From contig JAFUAY010000012.1 in assembly GCA_017460515.1 (NCBI GenBank), positions 124,001 through 188,000 of the forward strand: 64,000 bases of DNA, given 5' to 3'. Shown one piece after another: positions 41,121 through 49,670 of the stretch (positions within the stretch are counted from its first letter, which is position 1; each line of letters starts with the position of its first letter). The translations under genes were made by a program, and so were the position numbers. The notes below the pieces were generated by a model. The model was given only the letters and a program-made list of their open reading frames with translations. It was not told the origin of the DNA and ran no database searches. Source of the stretch: Prevotella sp. Its GTDB lineage: Bacteria > Bacteroidota > Bacteroidia > Bacteroidales > Bacteroidaceae.

Positions 41121-43217
41121 TTAATGTTTCGCAGTGGATTGCTTCTTGATACCGTTCCGTTTCAACAGGGCATCAATGGTAGGTTCGCCTCCACGGAAGC
41201 GCTTATAAAGCGTCATCGGATGCTCGGTACCGCCCTTTGAAAGAATGTTCTGACGGAAACTGTCGGCAACCTGCTGGTTAAAAATGCCTTTCTTCTTGAA
41301 CACTGAGAAAGCGTCAGCATCGAGCACCTCAGCCCATTTGTAACTATAGTAGCCGGCAGCATAACCACCCGCCATAATGTGAGAGAACTGAACAGTCATA
41401 CACGTATCGGGCAGTTGTTTGCCGAGGATGGCCTTCTTCCAAGCCTGTTTCTCGTATTGACGTATATCTGATTCGAATGGCTGCTTCTGAGTATAGTAAG
41501 CCATATCGAGAAGTCCAAGGCTAACCTGACGCATACAGCCAGTAGCCACCATAAAGTTTCGGCTCTTCACAATGCGGTTGATGAGTTCGTCGGGCAAGGG
41601 CTCACCTGTCTGGTAATGGAAGGCGAAGGTGCGCAAGAACTCTTTCTCAACGGAATAGTTCTCCATGAACTGTGAAGGCAGCTCAACAAAGTCCCACCAC
41701 ACATTGGTGCCACTCAGACTTTCGAAACGAGTGTTGGCAAACATGCCGTGAAGCGAGTGACCGAACTCATGCAGGAAAGTTTCTACTTCGCCCAGGGTGA
41801 GCAGCGCCGGCTTCTCCTCGGTAGGCTTGGTGAGATTCATTACCACTGAGACGTGCGGACGGATATTCTCCTCTGATCTCTCACCACTTATCTCTGATTT
41901 CTCACCTCTTTTAATATATTGTCCCTGGTATTGCGTCATCCACGCCCCACCCTGTTTGCCTTTACGGGGATGGAAGTCGGCATAGAAGACGGCCAGATAA
42001 GAGCCGTCGCGATCGAACACCTCATAAGCCTTCACATCAGGATGATAGACAGGTATCTGCTTGTTCTCGCGGAAGGTGATGCCGTAGAGTCGGTTGGCAA
42101 GTCCGAACACACCGTCGATCACCTTTGACAGTTCGAAATAAGGTCGCAGCATCTCTGCATCGATATTATATTTCTTCAGTTGCAGTTTATGCGAATAGAA
42201 CGGAATGTCCCAGGGCTTCATCACGAAATCCTTGCCTTCCATCTTTGCTGCCATTTTCTTCAGTTCCTCACGCTCCTTCACTGCTGTGGGCTTATAGGCA
42301 TCAATCAGGTCGTTTAGCAATCGATAGACACCACGTGTATTCGAAGCCATTCGGCGCACCAGCACATAGTCAGCATAAGTTTTATATCCCAACAGTTGCG
42401 CAATCTCTCGGCGTAAATTGACGAGTCGCTTGCAGATGTCCAGGTTATTCTCATTGTTCTCATGCGTACACATCGTATTTCGTGCCATAAACAGTTCCTT
42501 ACGCAATTCACGCTGAGTGCTATAGGTCATAAAGGGAGAGTACGACGGATAGTCGAGGGTGAACGTCCAACCGTTACCGCCAGCTTCTTCAGCAGCAGCA
42601 TCGATGGCCGACTGTGGAAGTCCGTCAAGTTGCTTCTCATCGGTGATATGCAATGTGAAGGCCTTCGTCTCCTTCAACAGGTTCTGTGAGAACTGAAGCG
42701 AGAGCATCGATGCCTCTTCCGTCAGTTGACGAAGCTTCTCCTTGCCCTGCTCATCAAGCAAAGCACCGCTACGCACGAAGCCCTGGTAGGTATTCTCCAA
42801 CAGCATTTTCTCCTCAGGTGTCAGCTTTCGGTGATGACGATGCACGTACTTGATGCGCTCAAAGAGGCGTTTGTTCAGACGGACATCATTGGCGTGCTGC
42901 GTCAAGATGGGTTGAATCTTCTGAGCCAAGGCATCCATCTCATCATTGGTCTCAGCCGACAGCAGGTTGAAAAAAGCAGTCGACACGCGATCCAACAGGT
43001 CATAATAGTTCTCCTTGTCCTCATCCTTATCGATAATCGTATTGTCGAAAGTAGGCTTCTCAGGGTTATTGATAGTTTTCTCTATCTGCTCATTATCGCG
43101 ACGAATGCCCTCCATGAAAGCTTCCTCATAATCTTCCAGCCTGATGCGGTCGAAAGGAATTGTATGATGGGGGGTATCGTAAGTGACAAAAAATGGGTTC
43201 GTTCTGTTTTCGCTCAT
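41121..43217 (-). CDS. M3-family metallopeptidase (oligopeptidase/Dcp type)
   Basis: The 698-residue protein begins NPFFVTYDTPHHTIPFDRI, as in Bacteroidota peptidyl-dipeptidase Dcp-like enzymes. It has the zinc motif FLHEFGHSLHGMF (HExxH) with downstream SGTNVWWDFVELPSQF. There is no signal peptide, so it probably degrades short peptides in the cytoplasm. A 14-residue hydrophilic insertion (RGEKSEISGERSEE) near residue 437 is encoded by a tract of six 7-base repeats (41872-41913). The promoter box TACTTTTG lies at 43250-43243. Confidence 0.93.
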   Translation of the reverse strand: MSENRTNPFFVTYDTPHHTIPFDRIRLEDYEEAFMEGIRRDNEQIEKTINNPEKPTFDNTIIDKDEDKENYYDLLDRVSTAFFNLLSAETNDEMDALAQKIQPILTQHANDVRLNKRLFERIKYVHRHHRKLTPEEKMLLENTYQGFVRSGALLDEQGKEKLRQLTEEASMLSLQFSQNLLKETKAFTLHITDEKQLDGLPQSAIDAAAEEAGGNGWTFTLDYPSYSPFMTYSTQRELRKELFMARNTMCTHENNENNLDICKRLVNLRREIAQLLGYKTYADYVLVRRMASNTRGVYRLLNDLIDAYKPTAVKEREELKKMAAKMEGKDFVMKPWDIPFYSHKLQLKKYNIDAEMLRPYFELSKVIDGVFGLANRLYGITFRENKQIPVYHPDVKAYEVFDRDGSYLAVFYADFHPRKGKQGGAWMTQYQGQYIKRGEKSEISGERSEENIRPHVSVVMNLTKPTEEKPALLTLGEVETFLHEFGHSLHGMFANTRFESLSGTNVWWDFVELPSQFMENYSVEKEFLRTFAFHYQTGEPLPDELINRIVKSRNFMVATGCMRQVSLGLLDMAYYTQKQPFESDIRQYEKQAWKKAILGKQLPDTCMTVQFSHIMAGGYAAGYYSYKWAEVLDADAFSVFKKKGIFNQQVADSFRQNILSKGGTEHPMTLYKRFRGGEPTIDALLKRNGIKKQSTAKH
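41872..41913 (+). repeat. Six-unit heptad repeat inside the M3 peptidase gene
   Basis: Units TCTGATC, TCTCACC, ACTTATC, TCTGATT, TCTCACC, TCTTTTA give 42 bases, an exact multiple of three. The reading frame is kept and 14 extra residues are added. Confidence 0.7.
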
Positions 43218-43242
43218 ACCTATTTTATATTAAAATTGGGTG

Positions 43243-43250
43243 CAAAAGTA
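43243..43250 (-). promoter_or_regulatory. Promoter -7 box of the M3 peptidase gene
   Basis: TACTTTTG on the minus strand, 25 bases before the ATG. Confidence 0.6.
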
Positions 43251-43312
43251 CAAAAAAAGCATGAGAACTCGTAAACCATTACGTAAAAAAAGATAAAACT
43301 ATAGCTAATATA

Positions 43313-43344
43313 TTTGTACGTTTCAGGAAAAAACACTATCTTTG
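43313..43344 (+). promoter_or_regulatory. uxaB promoter
   Basis: TTTG (43313-43316), a 20-base spacer, then TATCTTTG (43337-43344), with a 40-base leader before the ATG. Confidence 0.75.
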
Positions 43345-43384
43345 CAAGAAATTGTAAAAGAACAAGTCTAAAACAAACAAAATC

Positions 43385-44827
43385 ATGTTGAAACCATTAA
43401 ACAAACACTTTGCGCCTAAGAGCGTAATGCCTGAGAAAGTAATTCAGTTCGGTGAAGGTAACTTCCTTCGCGCTTTTGTTGATTGGATTATCTGGAATAT
43501 GGACCAGAAGACCAACTTCAACGGTTCAGTAGTTGTCGTTCAGCCCCTTGCACAGGGTATGATTGAATGGCTCAACGGTCAGGATTGCCTTTACCACGTG
43601 AACCTGCAGGGCCGTGAGAACGGAAAGCCCGTCAACTCGCTGGAGCGTATCGACGTGATTAGCCGCTGTCTGAATCCCTACTCTCAGAACGATGCTTTCA
43701 TGGCATTGGCCGATCAGCCTGAGATTCGCTTCGTTATCTCAAACACTACTGAGGCTGGTATCGCATTCGATCCCGCTTGCAAATTGGAGGACAAGCCTGC
43801 TTCAAGCTATCCCGGCAAACTGGTTCAGCTGCTCTATCGTCGCTGGCAGACCTTCAATGGTGATCCTACCAAAGGCCTGATTATCTTCCCCTGTGAGCTC
43901 ATCTTCCTGAACGGTCACGTGCTGAAGGATTGCATCAACAAGTATATTGAACTTTGGCAGTTGCCCGCTGATTTCAAGAAGTGGTTTGATGAGAGCTGTG
44001 GCGTATATGCTACCCTCGTTGACCGTATCGTACCCGGCTTCCCCCGCAAGGAAATTGCACAGATTCAGGAGAAGGTGGGCTATCGCGACAACCTCGTTGT
44101 ACAGGCCGAGAACTTCCACCTCTGGGTAATCGAGGCTCCGAAGGAAGTAGCTCAGGAATTCCCTGCTGACAAGGCTGGTTTGCATGTACTGTTCGTTCCC
44201 TCAGAGGAGCCTTACCACAAGCGTAAGGTAACCCTGTTGAACGGTCCTCACACGGTGCTCTCACCAGTAGCTTACCTGAGCGGTGTAAATATTGTACGCG
44301 ACGCCTGCAACCATGAGGTTATCAGCAAGTATATCCATAAGGTACAATTCGAGGAGTTGATGCAAACACTCGACCTGCCTATCGAGGAACTGGAGAAGTT
44401 TGCCAGCGACGTGCTGGAGCGCTTCGACAATCCGTTCGTCGACCATCAGGTTACCTCAATTATGCTGAACTCATTCCCCAAGTTCCAAGCTCGCGACCTG
44501 CCCGGCGTGAAGACCTATCTGGAGCGCAAGGGCGAGCTGCCTAAGGGTCTCGTATTCGGCCTTGCAGCCATCATCACTTACTATAAGGGTGGTGTTCGTG
44601 AGGACGGTGCAGAGATTACACCTAACGACGATCAGAAGATTATGGATCTGCTGAAAGAGTTGTGGGCAACAGGCGACACTCAGAAGGTTACCGACGGTGT
44701 ACTTGCTGCCGAATTCATCTGGCAGGAAGACCTCAACAAGGTGGAAGGACTGAACGCAATGGTGAAGATGTTCCTTGACATAATTCAGCAAAAGGGTATG
44801 TTGGAGGCTGTAAAGACTATCCTCTAA
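43385..44827 (+). CDS. uxaB: Tagaturonate reductase (altronate oxidoreductase)
   Basis: The 480-residue protein has the mannitol-dehydrogenase-family NAD-binding start VIQFGEGNFLRAFVDWIIW and the family core ERIDVISRCLNPY and VKVTLLNGPHT-like segment (RKVTLLNGPHTVLSPVAYL) containing the substrate-binding Lys/Asn/His. It reduces tagaturonate to altronate in galacturonate (pectin) breakdown. It is a single-gene unit with its own promoter and terminator. Fructuronate reductase is the main alternative, but overall length and start favour UxaB. Confidence 0.88.
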   Translation: MLKPLNKHFAPKSVMPEKVIQFGEGNFLRAFVDWIIWNMDQKTNFNGSVVVVQPLAQGMIEWLNGQDCLYHVNLQGRENGKPVNSLERIDVISRCLNPYSQNDAFMALADQPEIRFVISNTTEAGIAFDPACKLEDKPASSYPGKLVQLLYRRWQTFNGDPTKGLIIFPCELIFLNGHVLKDCINKYIELWQLPADFKKWFDESCGVYATLVDRIVPGFPRKEIAQIQEKVGYRDNLVVQAENFHLWVIEAPKEVAQEFPADKAGLHVLFVPSEEPYHKRKVTLLNGPHTVLSPVAYLSGVNIVRDACNHEVISKYIHKVQFEELMQTLDLPIEELEKFASDVLERFDNPFVDHQVTSIMLNSFPKFQARDLPGVKTYLERKGELPKGLVFGLAAIITYYKGGVREDGAEITPNDDQKIMDLLKELWATGDTQKVTDGVLAAEFIWQEDLNKVEGLNAMVKMFLDIIQQKGMLEAVKTIL

Positions 44828-44852
44828 TCAGAAATCCTATACAAAAAGAACG

Positions 44853-44882
44853 CCCGAACTCCTCACAGAGTTCGGGTATTTT
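44853..44882 (+). terminator. Terminator after uxaB
   Basis: The perfect 9-bp stem CCCGAACTC / GAGTTCGGG with a 6-base loop is followed by TATTTTC. Confidence 0.85.
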
Positions 44883-44892
44883 CATACATACA

Positions 44893-45002
44893 CATAGTGA
44901 AAGCCAAGAACGCTCATAGTGAAAGCCAAGAACGCACATAGTGAAAGCCAAGAACGCTCATAGCGAAAGCCAAGAACGCACATAGCGAAAGCCAAGAACG
45001 CT
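44893..45002 (+). repeat. Five-copy 22-bp tandem repeat
   Basis: Five contiguous 22-base units begin CATAGTGAAAGCC or CATAGCGAAAGCC and end AAGAACGCT or AAGAACGCA. The last base alternates T, A, T, A, T. There are no spacers. The array fills the gap between the uxaB terminator and the stop codon of the convergent TPR gene, which overlaps the last unit. Confidence 0.92.
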
Positions 45003-47229
45003 AAGAGTCCTTACTAAGCACGTCGAGCATCAGCATGATATCAGTATCGCTGATATTCTGATCAGCAAGAATCCTCCTATCCGTATTCAAGAAGAGTTCC
45101 TCAAGGACATTGACATCATTCGCATGAAGAAGCAAGAACTGACTAAACAGGCTAACCGCACCCTGAATATCGTTTTGAAACCATAGGCAATAGCCATAGT
45201 TCAGTACATCCTCATCATGTCGATGTTCCAAAGAGAGAAGCTGACCATAGAGTTTCATGGCCTGAGGGTATTTATGTGTCAGCGTCAATGCCCACGCCAA
45301 CACCCTGGTGATACTCGTCTGGTCGGGATAGTTGTAGTTGAGGCGGAAGAGAATCTTCAGGGCATCATCATAATTTTTCAGCTTCACCATACATACAGCC
45401 ACATTGAGCTCGACATTCATATTCTCAGGCAAGAGAGCAAGCAGACGATTATAGACATCCAATGCCTCCTGATATTCCTTTTCTATGAAGAGAAAACGAG
45501 CATGTTCCTGCAATGCTTTGGTATTGTCAGGATCAATGTTAAGGGCCTGCTGAAAATAGTAGTCAGCAGAGTTTGTCACGTACTTGGCTACCACAGAGGG
45601 ATAACGGCTGACCAAATGACCTGACATAAGATAATAACTGAGTTGCTGATGCGAAAGACCGATATTTTGAAGCACTTGATAGGCTTCAAGTATTTTTTTC
45701 CGTTTAATGAGGAACGAAGCAATTTCAATAAAATGAGCCTCGAAATCAGAGCCCCGGAACATTGGACATGCTGAAAACAACACTTTAGGCAACTGAGTTT
45801 CATCAGCGGCAAAGGGATTACAGAACTCACCGCGATAAGGGAACAGGCGGAAAAAGCGATACAGATTTTGGAGATACTGACGACGGATAAAAGCCGGCTG
45901 ATTCTGTTCTTCAAGGGGAACCTCGCCACCAATAGCCGTAGGATAGGCCTCACCCTTATTAATCAAATCGACCATTTCAGCAGGCAACTGTCTATAAACC
46001 TGCTCGAAAGCCAACACAAACGAATACTTGTCGCTGTCACAGAAGGCACCCAAACGAGTGATATCCTGCAGGAATCGCTTTCCTTTTGACTGTTGCCATA
46101 TGGCGCTGACAGAAGGATGCTGCGGATAGAAAGGAAGGAACCAGTTGACTACCTGACTGAAGAAGGGGAAACGCTTCATCTGAGAGAATCCGGCGAAATA
46201 GATATCGGAGCCACTCTTTTGCATATCGGCCATCTTCTTCATCGAAGCTTCCATACGTTCCATATTACGCTCAGCGGTTTCCGGATGAAGAATATTCTCC
46301 AACTGGTCATCTTCAGCCTCAATGATTCCCTGACGGGTTATTCTCATCTGCTGGCCCTCCATGATATCGGGAATGATTTCCTCCTTAATCTTGCGCGAAT
46401 CTTCATCGGCGAGCATACAATAGATAATCTGAATCTGAAGTTCAGTCAGTTGCTGCCGACAGGATTCCTGCTGACACAAAGCTGTAACAATGGGCTGCTG
46501 TTCATGAAAAATATCAGCACTATCCGCATCGACACAAAGCGCCCATCCTACCAAAGCTCGCTGACGAACTGACTCATCAAGAGACTCTTGAAACACTTCA
46601 GTCAATAAGCGAAACTTATTGATACAGAATGAGTTCATACAAGAAAGCGTCACCGCACTAACCATCAGTTGCTGATCAACAGGATCGATAGTAGGCGACA
46701 GAATCATCTCCTTATAATTTTGTGCTCGGTTCTCCTTCCATGAAGTAGAAAGCCAAAGATAGTTGAACAGCTTTTCACGAAATTGCTGATGAGCCAGATA
46801 GAGGGCATCCTGCTGTTGCTGACGCGTATGAGGAGGTTCCAATTCTAACATCGCTATATTGGAAACAAAACTCTCAAGCGTCATCCTGACTTGCGATGAT
46901 GACCAATCGAACACATGCTGTCGAACCAGACTGTCAGCAGAAGAATGGCAGACAGAGTTGGCAATACGATTCTGCCACTTAAAATCCTCAATGAACGTAT
47001 ACATGCGCCTAATCAACTGCTGATAGAGTGCATCGCGTTGAGGGTCATAGGCGCCATTACGCCAGTAGGTCTTCAGCAGGTCATAGTCATCTCTCAGCAA
47101 TTGAAACGCGCCCGTCTCATACTGATTTGGGTGTGAGAAGAAATAATTCTCCATCATGGAGATGGCCTTACCCAACCTCTGAGCTTTCAAATGGCTTTGA
47201 GCATCGTTACAATCCCTGTTCGTCCACAT
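45001..47229 (-). CDS. Large TPR-repeat protein of unknown function
   Basis: The 742-residue protein is mostly helical. Its C-terminal 250 residues contain clear tetratricopeptide repeats (for example YFQQALNIDPDNTKALQEHA, then EALDVYNRLLALLPENMN). The N-terminal part (from MWTNRDCNDAQSHLKAQRLG) is Gln-rich and shows no family I recognise. No signal peptide or membrane segment is visible. The start overlaps the end of the substrate-binding lipoprotein gene by 23 bases, so the two are one operon. Its stop lies in the 22-bp tandem repeat. Confidence 0.75.
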   Translation of the reverse strand: MWTNRDCNDAQSHLKAQRLGKAISMMENYFFSHPNQYETGAFQLLRDDYDLLKTYWRNGAYDPQRDALYQQLIRRMYTFIEDFKWQNRIANSVCHSSADSLVRQHVFDWSSSQVRMTLESFVSNIAMLELEPPHTRQQQQDALYLAHQQFREKLFNYLWLSTSWKENRAQNYKEMILSPTIDPVDQQLMVSAVTLSCMNSFCINKFRLLTEVFQESLDESVRQRALVGWALCVDADSADIFHEQQPIVTALCQQESCRQQLTELQIQIIYCMLADEDSRKIKEEIIPDIMEGQQMRITRQGIIEAEDDQLENILHPETAERNMERMEASMKKMADMQKSGSDIYFAGFSQMKRFPFFSQVVNWFLPFYPQHPSVSAIWQQSKGKRFLQDITRLGAFCDSDKYSFVLAFEQVYRQLPAEMVDLINKGEAYPTAIGGEVPLEEQNQPAFIRRQYLQNLYRFFRLFPYRGEFCNPFAADETQLPKVLFSACPMFRGSDFEAHFIEIASFLIKRKKILEAYQVLQNIGLSHQQLSYYLMSGHLVSRYPSVVAKYVTNSADYYFQQALNIDPDNTKALQEHARFLFIEKEYQEALDVYNRLLALLPENMNVELNVAVCMVKLKNYDDALKILFRLNYNYPDQTSITRVLAWALTLTHKYPQAMKLYGQLLSLEHRHDEDVLNYGYCLWFQNDIQGAVSLFSQFLLLHANDVNVLEELFLNTDRRILADQNISDTDIMLMLDVLSKDS

Positions 47230-48127
47230 CTTTCTTTCCTTTTTGTAGTTTCAGCCATGCAGCCGCACGCTCAATATCAACCTTTCTGGGTTCCTGAGAA
47301 TGATTGAACTGGATATCTGGCAATGAATCAACCGTTGCCCTGTCGACGCCACAACGCTTGATAATCAGGTTGGAATAGTATTTCACTCCCTGGTCATTGA
47401 TAGAGTCGCATGCCAGGTCGTATGATTTCTTAAAAGCACTAAGCTGTCGTTCAGTGGCTGCCCGTCGACTGAAAGCAACAACACCCAAGCGATAATCAAT
47501 CTGTCGAGTATCCATCAATACAAGTGCTTTCTCATTACGTGCAGCGGTGGCCTGTGGCTCAGGCAGCAGCAAGGCATCCATGATACCTGTCTGCAACATG
47601 CCCAGACGAACGCCGACATCATTGACCTGAATACGGAACACGCGCGCTGTCTTCAAGTGTGCCGAATCGACCGCCTTGTCACTCAGGTAATGGGTGGCAG
47701 AAAAACGGGTCATAGCCAGCATCTTATCATCCAACTGCTTCAGTTGTTTGATACGTGAAGTATAATTCGTCAGCAGCTGCCACGAGGCGTCAGTAGCTGT
47801 TACATATCGCAGGTCAAGACCTTTGTCCTTCATCATCTCGGTACGAACCAGGTCGGAAACAACAGCATTAGCCCTTCCACGCTCAAAAGCAGTATCACAA
47901 TCCATCTGAGCAGTATAAGGCAACAAACTGACATCTAAACCGTTTTCCTCAAAGATACCACATGCGTCAGCAACGTATAGCGGCAGACAGTCGAGCGTAG
48001 GCATCACCGCTATTCTCAATTGCGCCGAATCATCCGGCTGAACATCATCTGAGAACTGACGCTCAGCATTCCCTCCACAGGAAACAAGGAGTGAAAAGAC
48101 AGAGAAAAATATAATAAACTGTTTCAT
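47207..48127 (-). CDS. ABC transporter substrate-binding lipoprotein (NMT1/THI5-like)
   Basis: The 306-residue protein starts MKQFIIFFSVFSLLVSCGG, a lipoprotein signal with Cys at the lipobox. It continues with a periplasmic-binding fold: LRIAVMPTLDCLPLYVADAC, GIFEENGLDVSLLPY, and QTGIMDALLLPEPQATAA. These features resemble NMT1/THI5-like proteins that bind thiamine precursors, sulfonates or similar ligands; the actual ligand is unknown. No permease or ATPase gene is adjacent. The start at 48127 is chosen because the promoter box lies at 48142-48135, and the upstream in-frame ATG would be in front of it. Confidence 0.78.
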   Translation of the reverse strand: MKQFIIFFSVFSLLVSCGGNAERQFSDDVQPDDSAQLRIAVMPTLDCLPLYVADACGIFEENGLDVSLLPYTAQMDCDTAFERGRANAVVSDLVRTEMMKDKGLDLRYVTATDASWQLLTNYTSRIKQLKQLDDKMLAMTRFSATHYLSDKAVDSAHLKTARVFRIQVNDVGVRLGMLQTGIMDALLLPEPQATAARNEKALVLMDTRQIDYRLGVVAFSRRAATERQLSAFKKSYDLACDSINDQGVKYYSNLIIKRCGVDRATVDSLPDIQFNHSQEPRKVDIERAAAWLKLQKGKKDVDEQGL

Positions 48128-48134
48128 CAAGGTG

Positions 48135-48142
48135 CAAAAGTA
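48135..48142 (-). promoter_or_regulatory. Promoter -7 box of the binding-lipoprotein gene
   Basis: TACTTTTG on the minus strand, only 7 bases before the ATG at 48127, so the transcript has little or no leader. Confidence 0.6.
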
Positions 48143-48151
48143 ACAAAAAGT

Positions 48152-48182
48152 TTTGTAACCAAGAAAATTATTTGTAATTTTG
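48152..48182 (+). promoter_or_regulatory. radA promoter
   Basis: TTTG (48152-48155), 19 bases, then TAATTTTG (48175-48182). It is divergent from, and overlaps, the binding-lipoprotein promoter region. Confidence 0.65.
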
Positions 48183-48224
48183 TGGCTTGTTAGCAATTAA
48201 TTGAAAAAGACAACAGAAATATCA

Positions 48225-49610
48225 ATGGCTAAGGACAAAACAGCATACGTATGTTCCAACTGCGGACAGGAATCGCCAAAATGGATAGGCAAATGCCCAG
48301 CATGTGGACGGTGGAACACCTTCAAGGAGATCAAGATTGCCGCTGAAACACCCCGGCAAACAGCTACTGCTGCAGCAGCACAGGCAGGTCACGCTCTGCG
48401 AACAGCTCGGACACTACAACTCTCAGAGATTCCTAACCATGATGATCCCCGCATCAGCATGAATGACGATGAGTTGAATCGTGTACTGGGTGGAGGTCTG
48501 GTACCCGGAAGTATCGTACTATTGGGCGGTGAACCTGGTATCGGAAAATCGACATTATCCTTACAAACCATGCTGAGATTGACCGGGAAGCGCATACTCT
48601 ACGTAAGTGGTGAGGAGAGTGCCCACCAGTTGAAAATGCGTGCAGAACGTATCGCCCATCAGGATTCACCCAACTTCATGGTGCTCTGCGAGAACTCGTT
48701 AGAAAACATCTTCGATCATATCAAGGAAGAGAAACCAGACATCGTGGTGATAGACTCCATACAGACGATTGCAACTGAAGATGTGGAATCATCGGCAGGC
48801 TCGGTGGCACAGGTTCGCGAGTGTGCCTCCGCCCTACTCCGCTTCGCCAAGACCAGTGGCATACCCGTTATCCTAATAGGCCACATCACCAAAGAAGGAA
48901 CTATTGCCGGTCCGAAAATATTAGAACACATCGTCGATACGGTTATCATATTCGAGGGCGACCAGCATTATAACTACCGTCTGCTTCGCAGCACAAAGAA
49001 CCGTTTCGGCAGTACATCAGAACTCGGCATCTACGAGATGCAGCAGAACGGTCTCCGCCAAGTATCGAATCCATCTGAGCTATTACTGACCGAGCGCGAC
49101 GAAGCCCTATCAGGAATAGCCATATCAAGTGCCATAGAGGGTGTCAGACCATTCCTCGTAGAGACGCAGGCACTCGTTTCGACAGCAGCCTATGGTACTC
49201 CACAGCGCATTGCAACCGGCTTTGACCAGCGCCGACTGAACATGTTGTTGGCTGTACTGGAAAAACGTGTAGGATTCAAACTGATGCAGAAAGATGTATT
49301 CCTCAATATCGCTGGAGGACTGCGGGTAACAGATTTGGCTATGGACCTTTCCGTCATAGCAGCCGTACTGTCAAGTAATGTAGACACACCAATAGAGACA
49401 GGATGGTGTATGGCTGGTGAAGTAGGACTGAGCGGTGAGGTAAGATCAGTCAACAGAATAGAGCAACGAATTGCTGAAGCGCAGAAACTGGGTTTCAAAC
49501 ATATCATCCTGCCAAGATTCAACCTACAAGGCGGACAACGGGATAAGTACTCTATAGAGCTGCATCCTGTCAGGAAAGTAGAAGAGGCTTTGCGCCTGCT
49601 TTTCGGCTAA
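48225..49610 (+). CDS. radA: DNA repair protein RadA
   Basis: The 461-residue protein begins with a zinc finger CSNCGQESPKWIGKCPACG. It has a RecA-like core with Walker A GGEPGIGKSTLSLQ, the RadA-specific KNRFGS motif, and a C-terminal Lon-like domain (CMAGEVGLSGEVRSVNRIEQ). It promotes branch migration of recombination intermediates. The ATG at 48225 (MAKDKTAYVC) is the family start; an upstream in-frame ATG at 48201 is less likely. Confidence 0.95.
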   Translation: MAKDKTAYVCSNCGQESPKWIGKCPACGRWNTFKEIKIAAETPRQTATAAAAQAGHALRTARTLQLSEIPNHDDPRISMNDDELNRVLGGGLVPGSIVLLGGEPGIGKSTLSLQTMLRLTGKRILYVSGEESAHQLKMRAERIAHQDSPNFMVLCENSLENIFDHIKEEKPDIVVIDSIQTIATEDVESSAGSVAQVRECASALLRFAKTSGIPVILIGHITKEGTIAGPKILEHIVDTVIIFEGDQHYNYRLLRSTKNRFGSTSELGIYEMQQNGLRQVSNPSELLLTERDEALSGIAISSAIEGVRPFLVETQALVSTAAYGTPQRIATGFDQRRLNMLLAVLEKRVGFKLMQKDVFLNIAGGLRVTDLAMDLSVIAAVLSSNVDTPIETGWCMAGEVGLSGEVRSVNRIEQRIAEAQKLGFKHIILPRFNLQGGQRDKYSIELHPVRKVEEALRLLFG

Positions 49611-49622
49611 TTATTGCATTTT

Positions 49623-49630
49623 TAATTTTG
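49623..49630 (+). promoter_or_regulatory. Promoter -7 box of the TonB receptor gene
   Basis: TAATTTTG, 40 bases before the ATG at 49671. Confidence 0.55.
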
Positions 49631-49670
49631 TAGTAATAATAAATCTGGCAAATTAGCGTTTATTGAAGTA

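Noticed and set aside
44893-45002. CRISPR-like array of 22-bp repeats
   Set aside because: The units are directly adjacent with no spacers and no cas genes are near; it is a plain tandem repeat.
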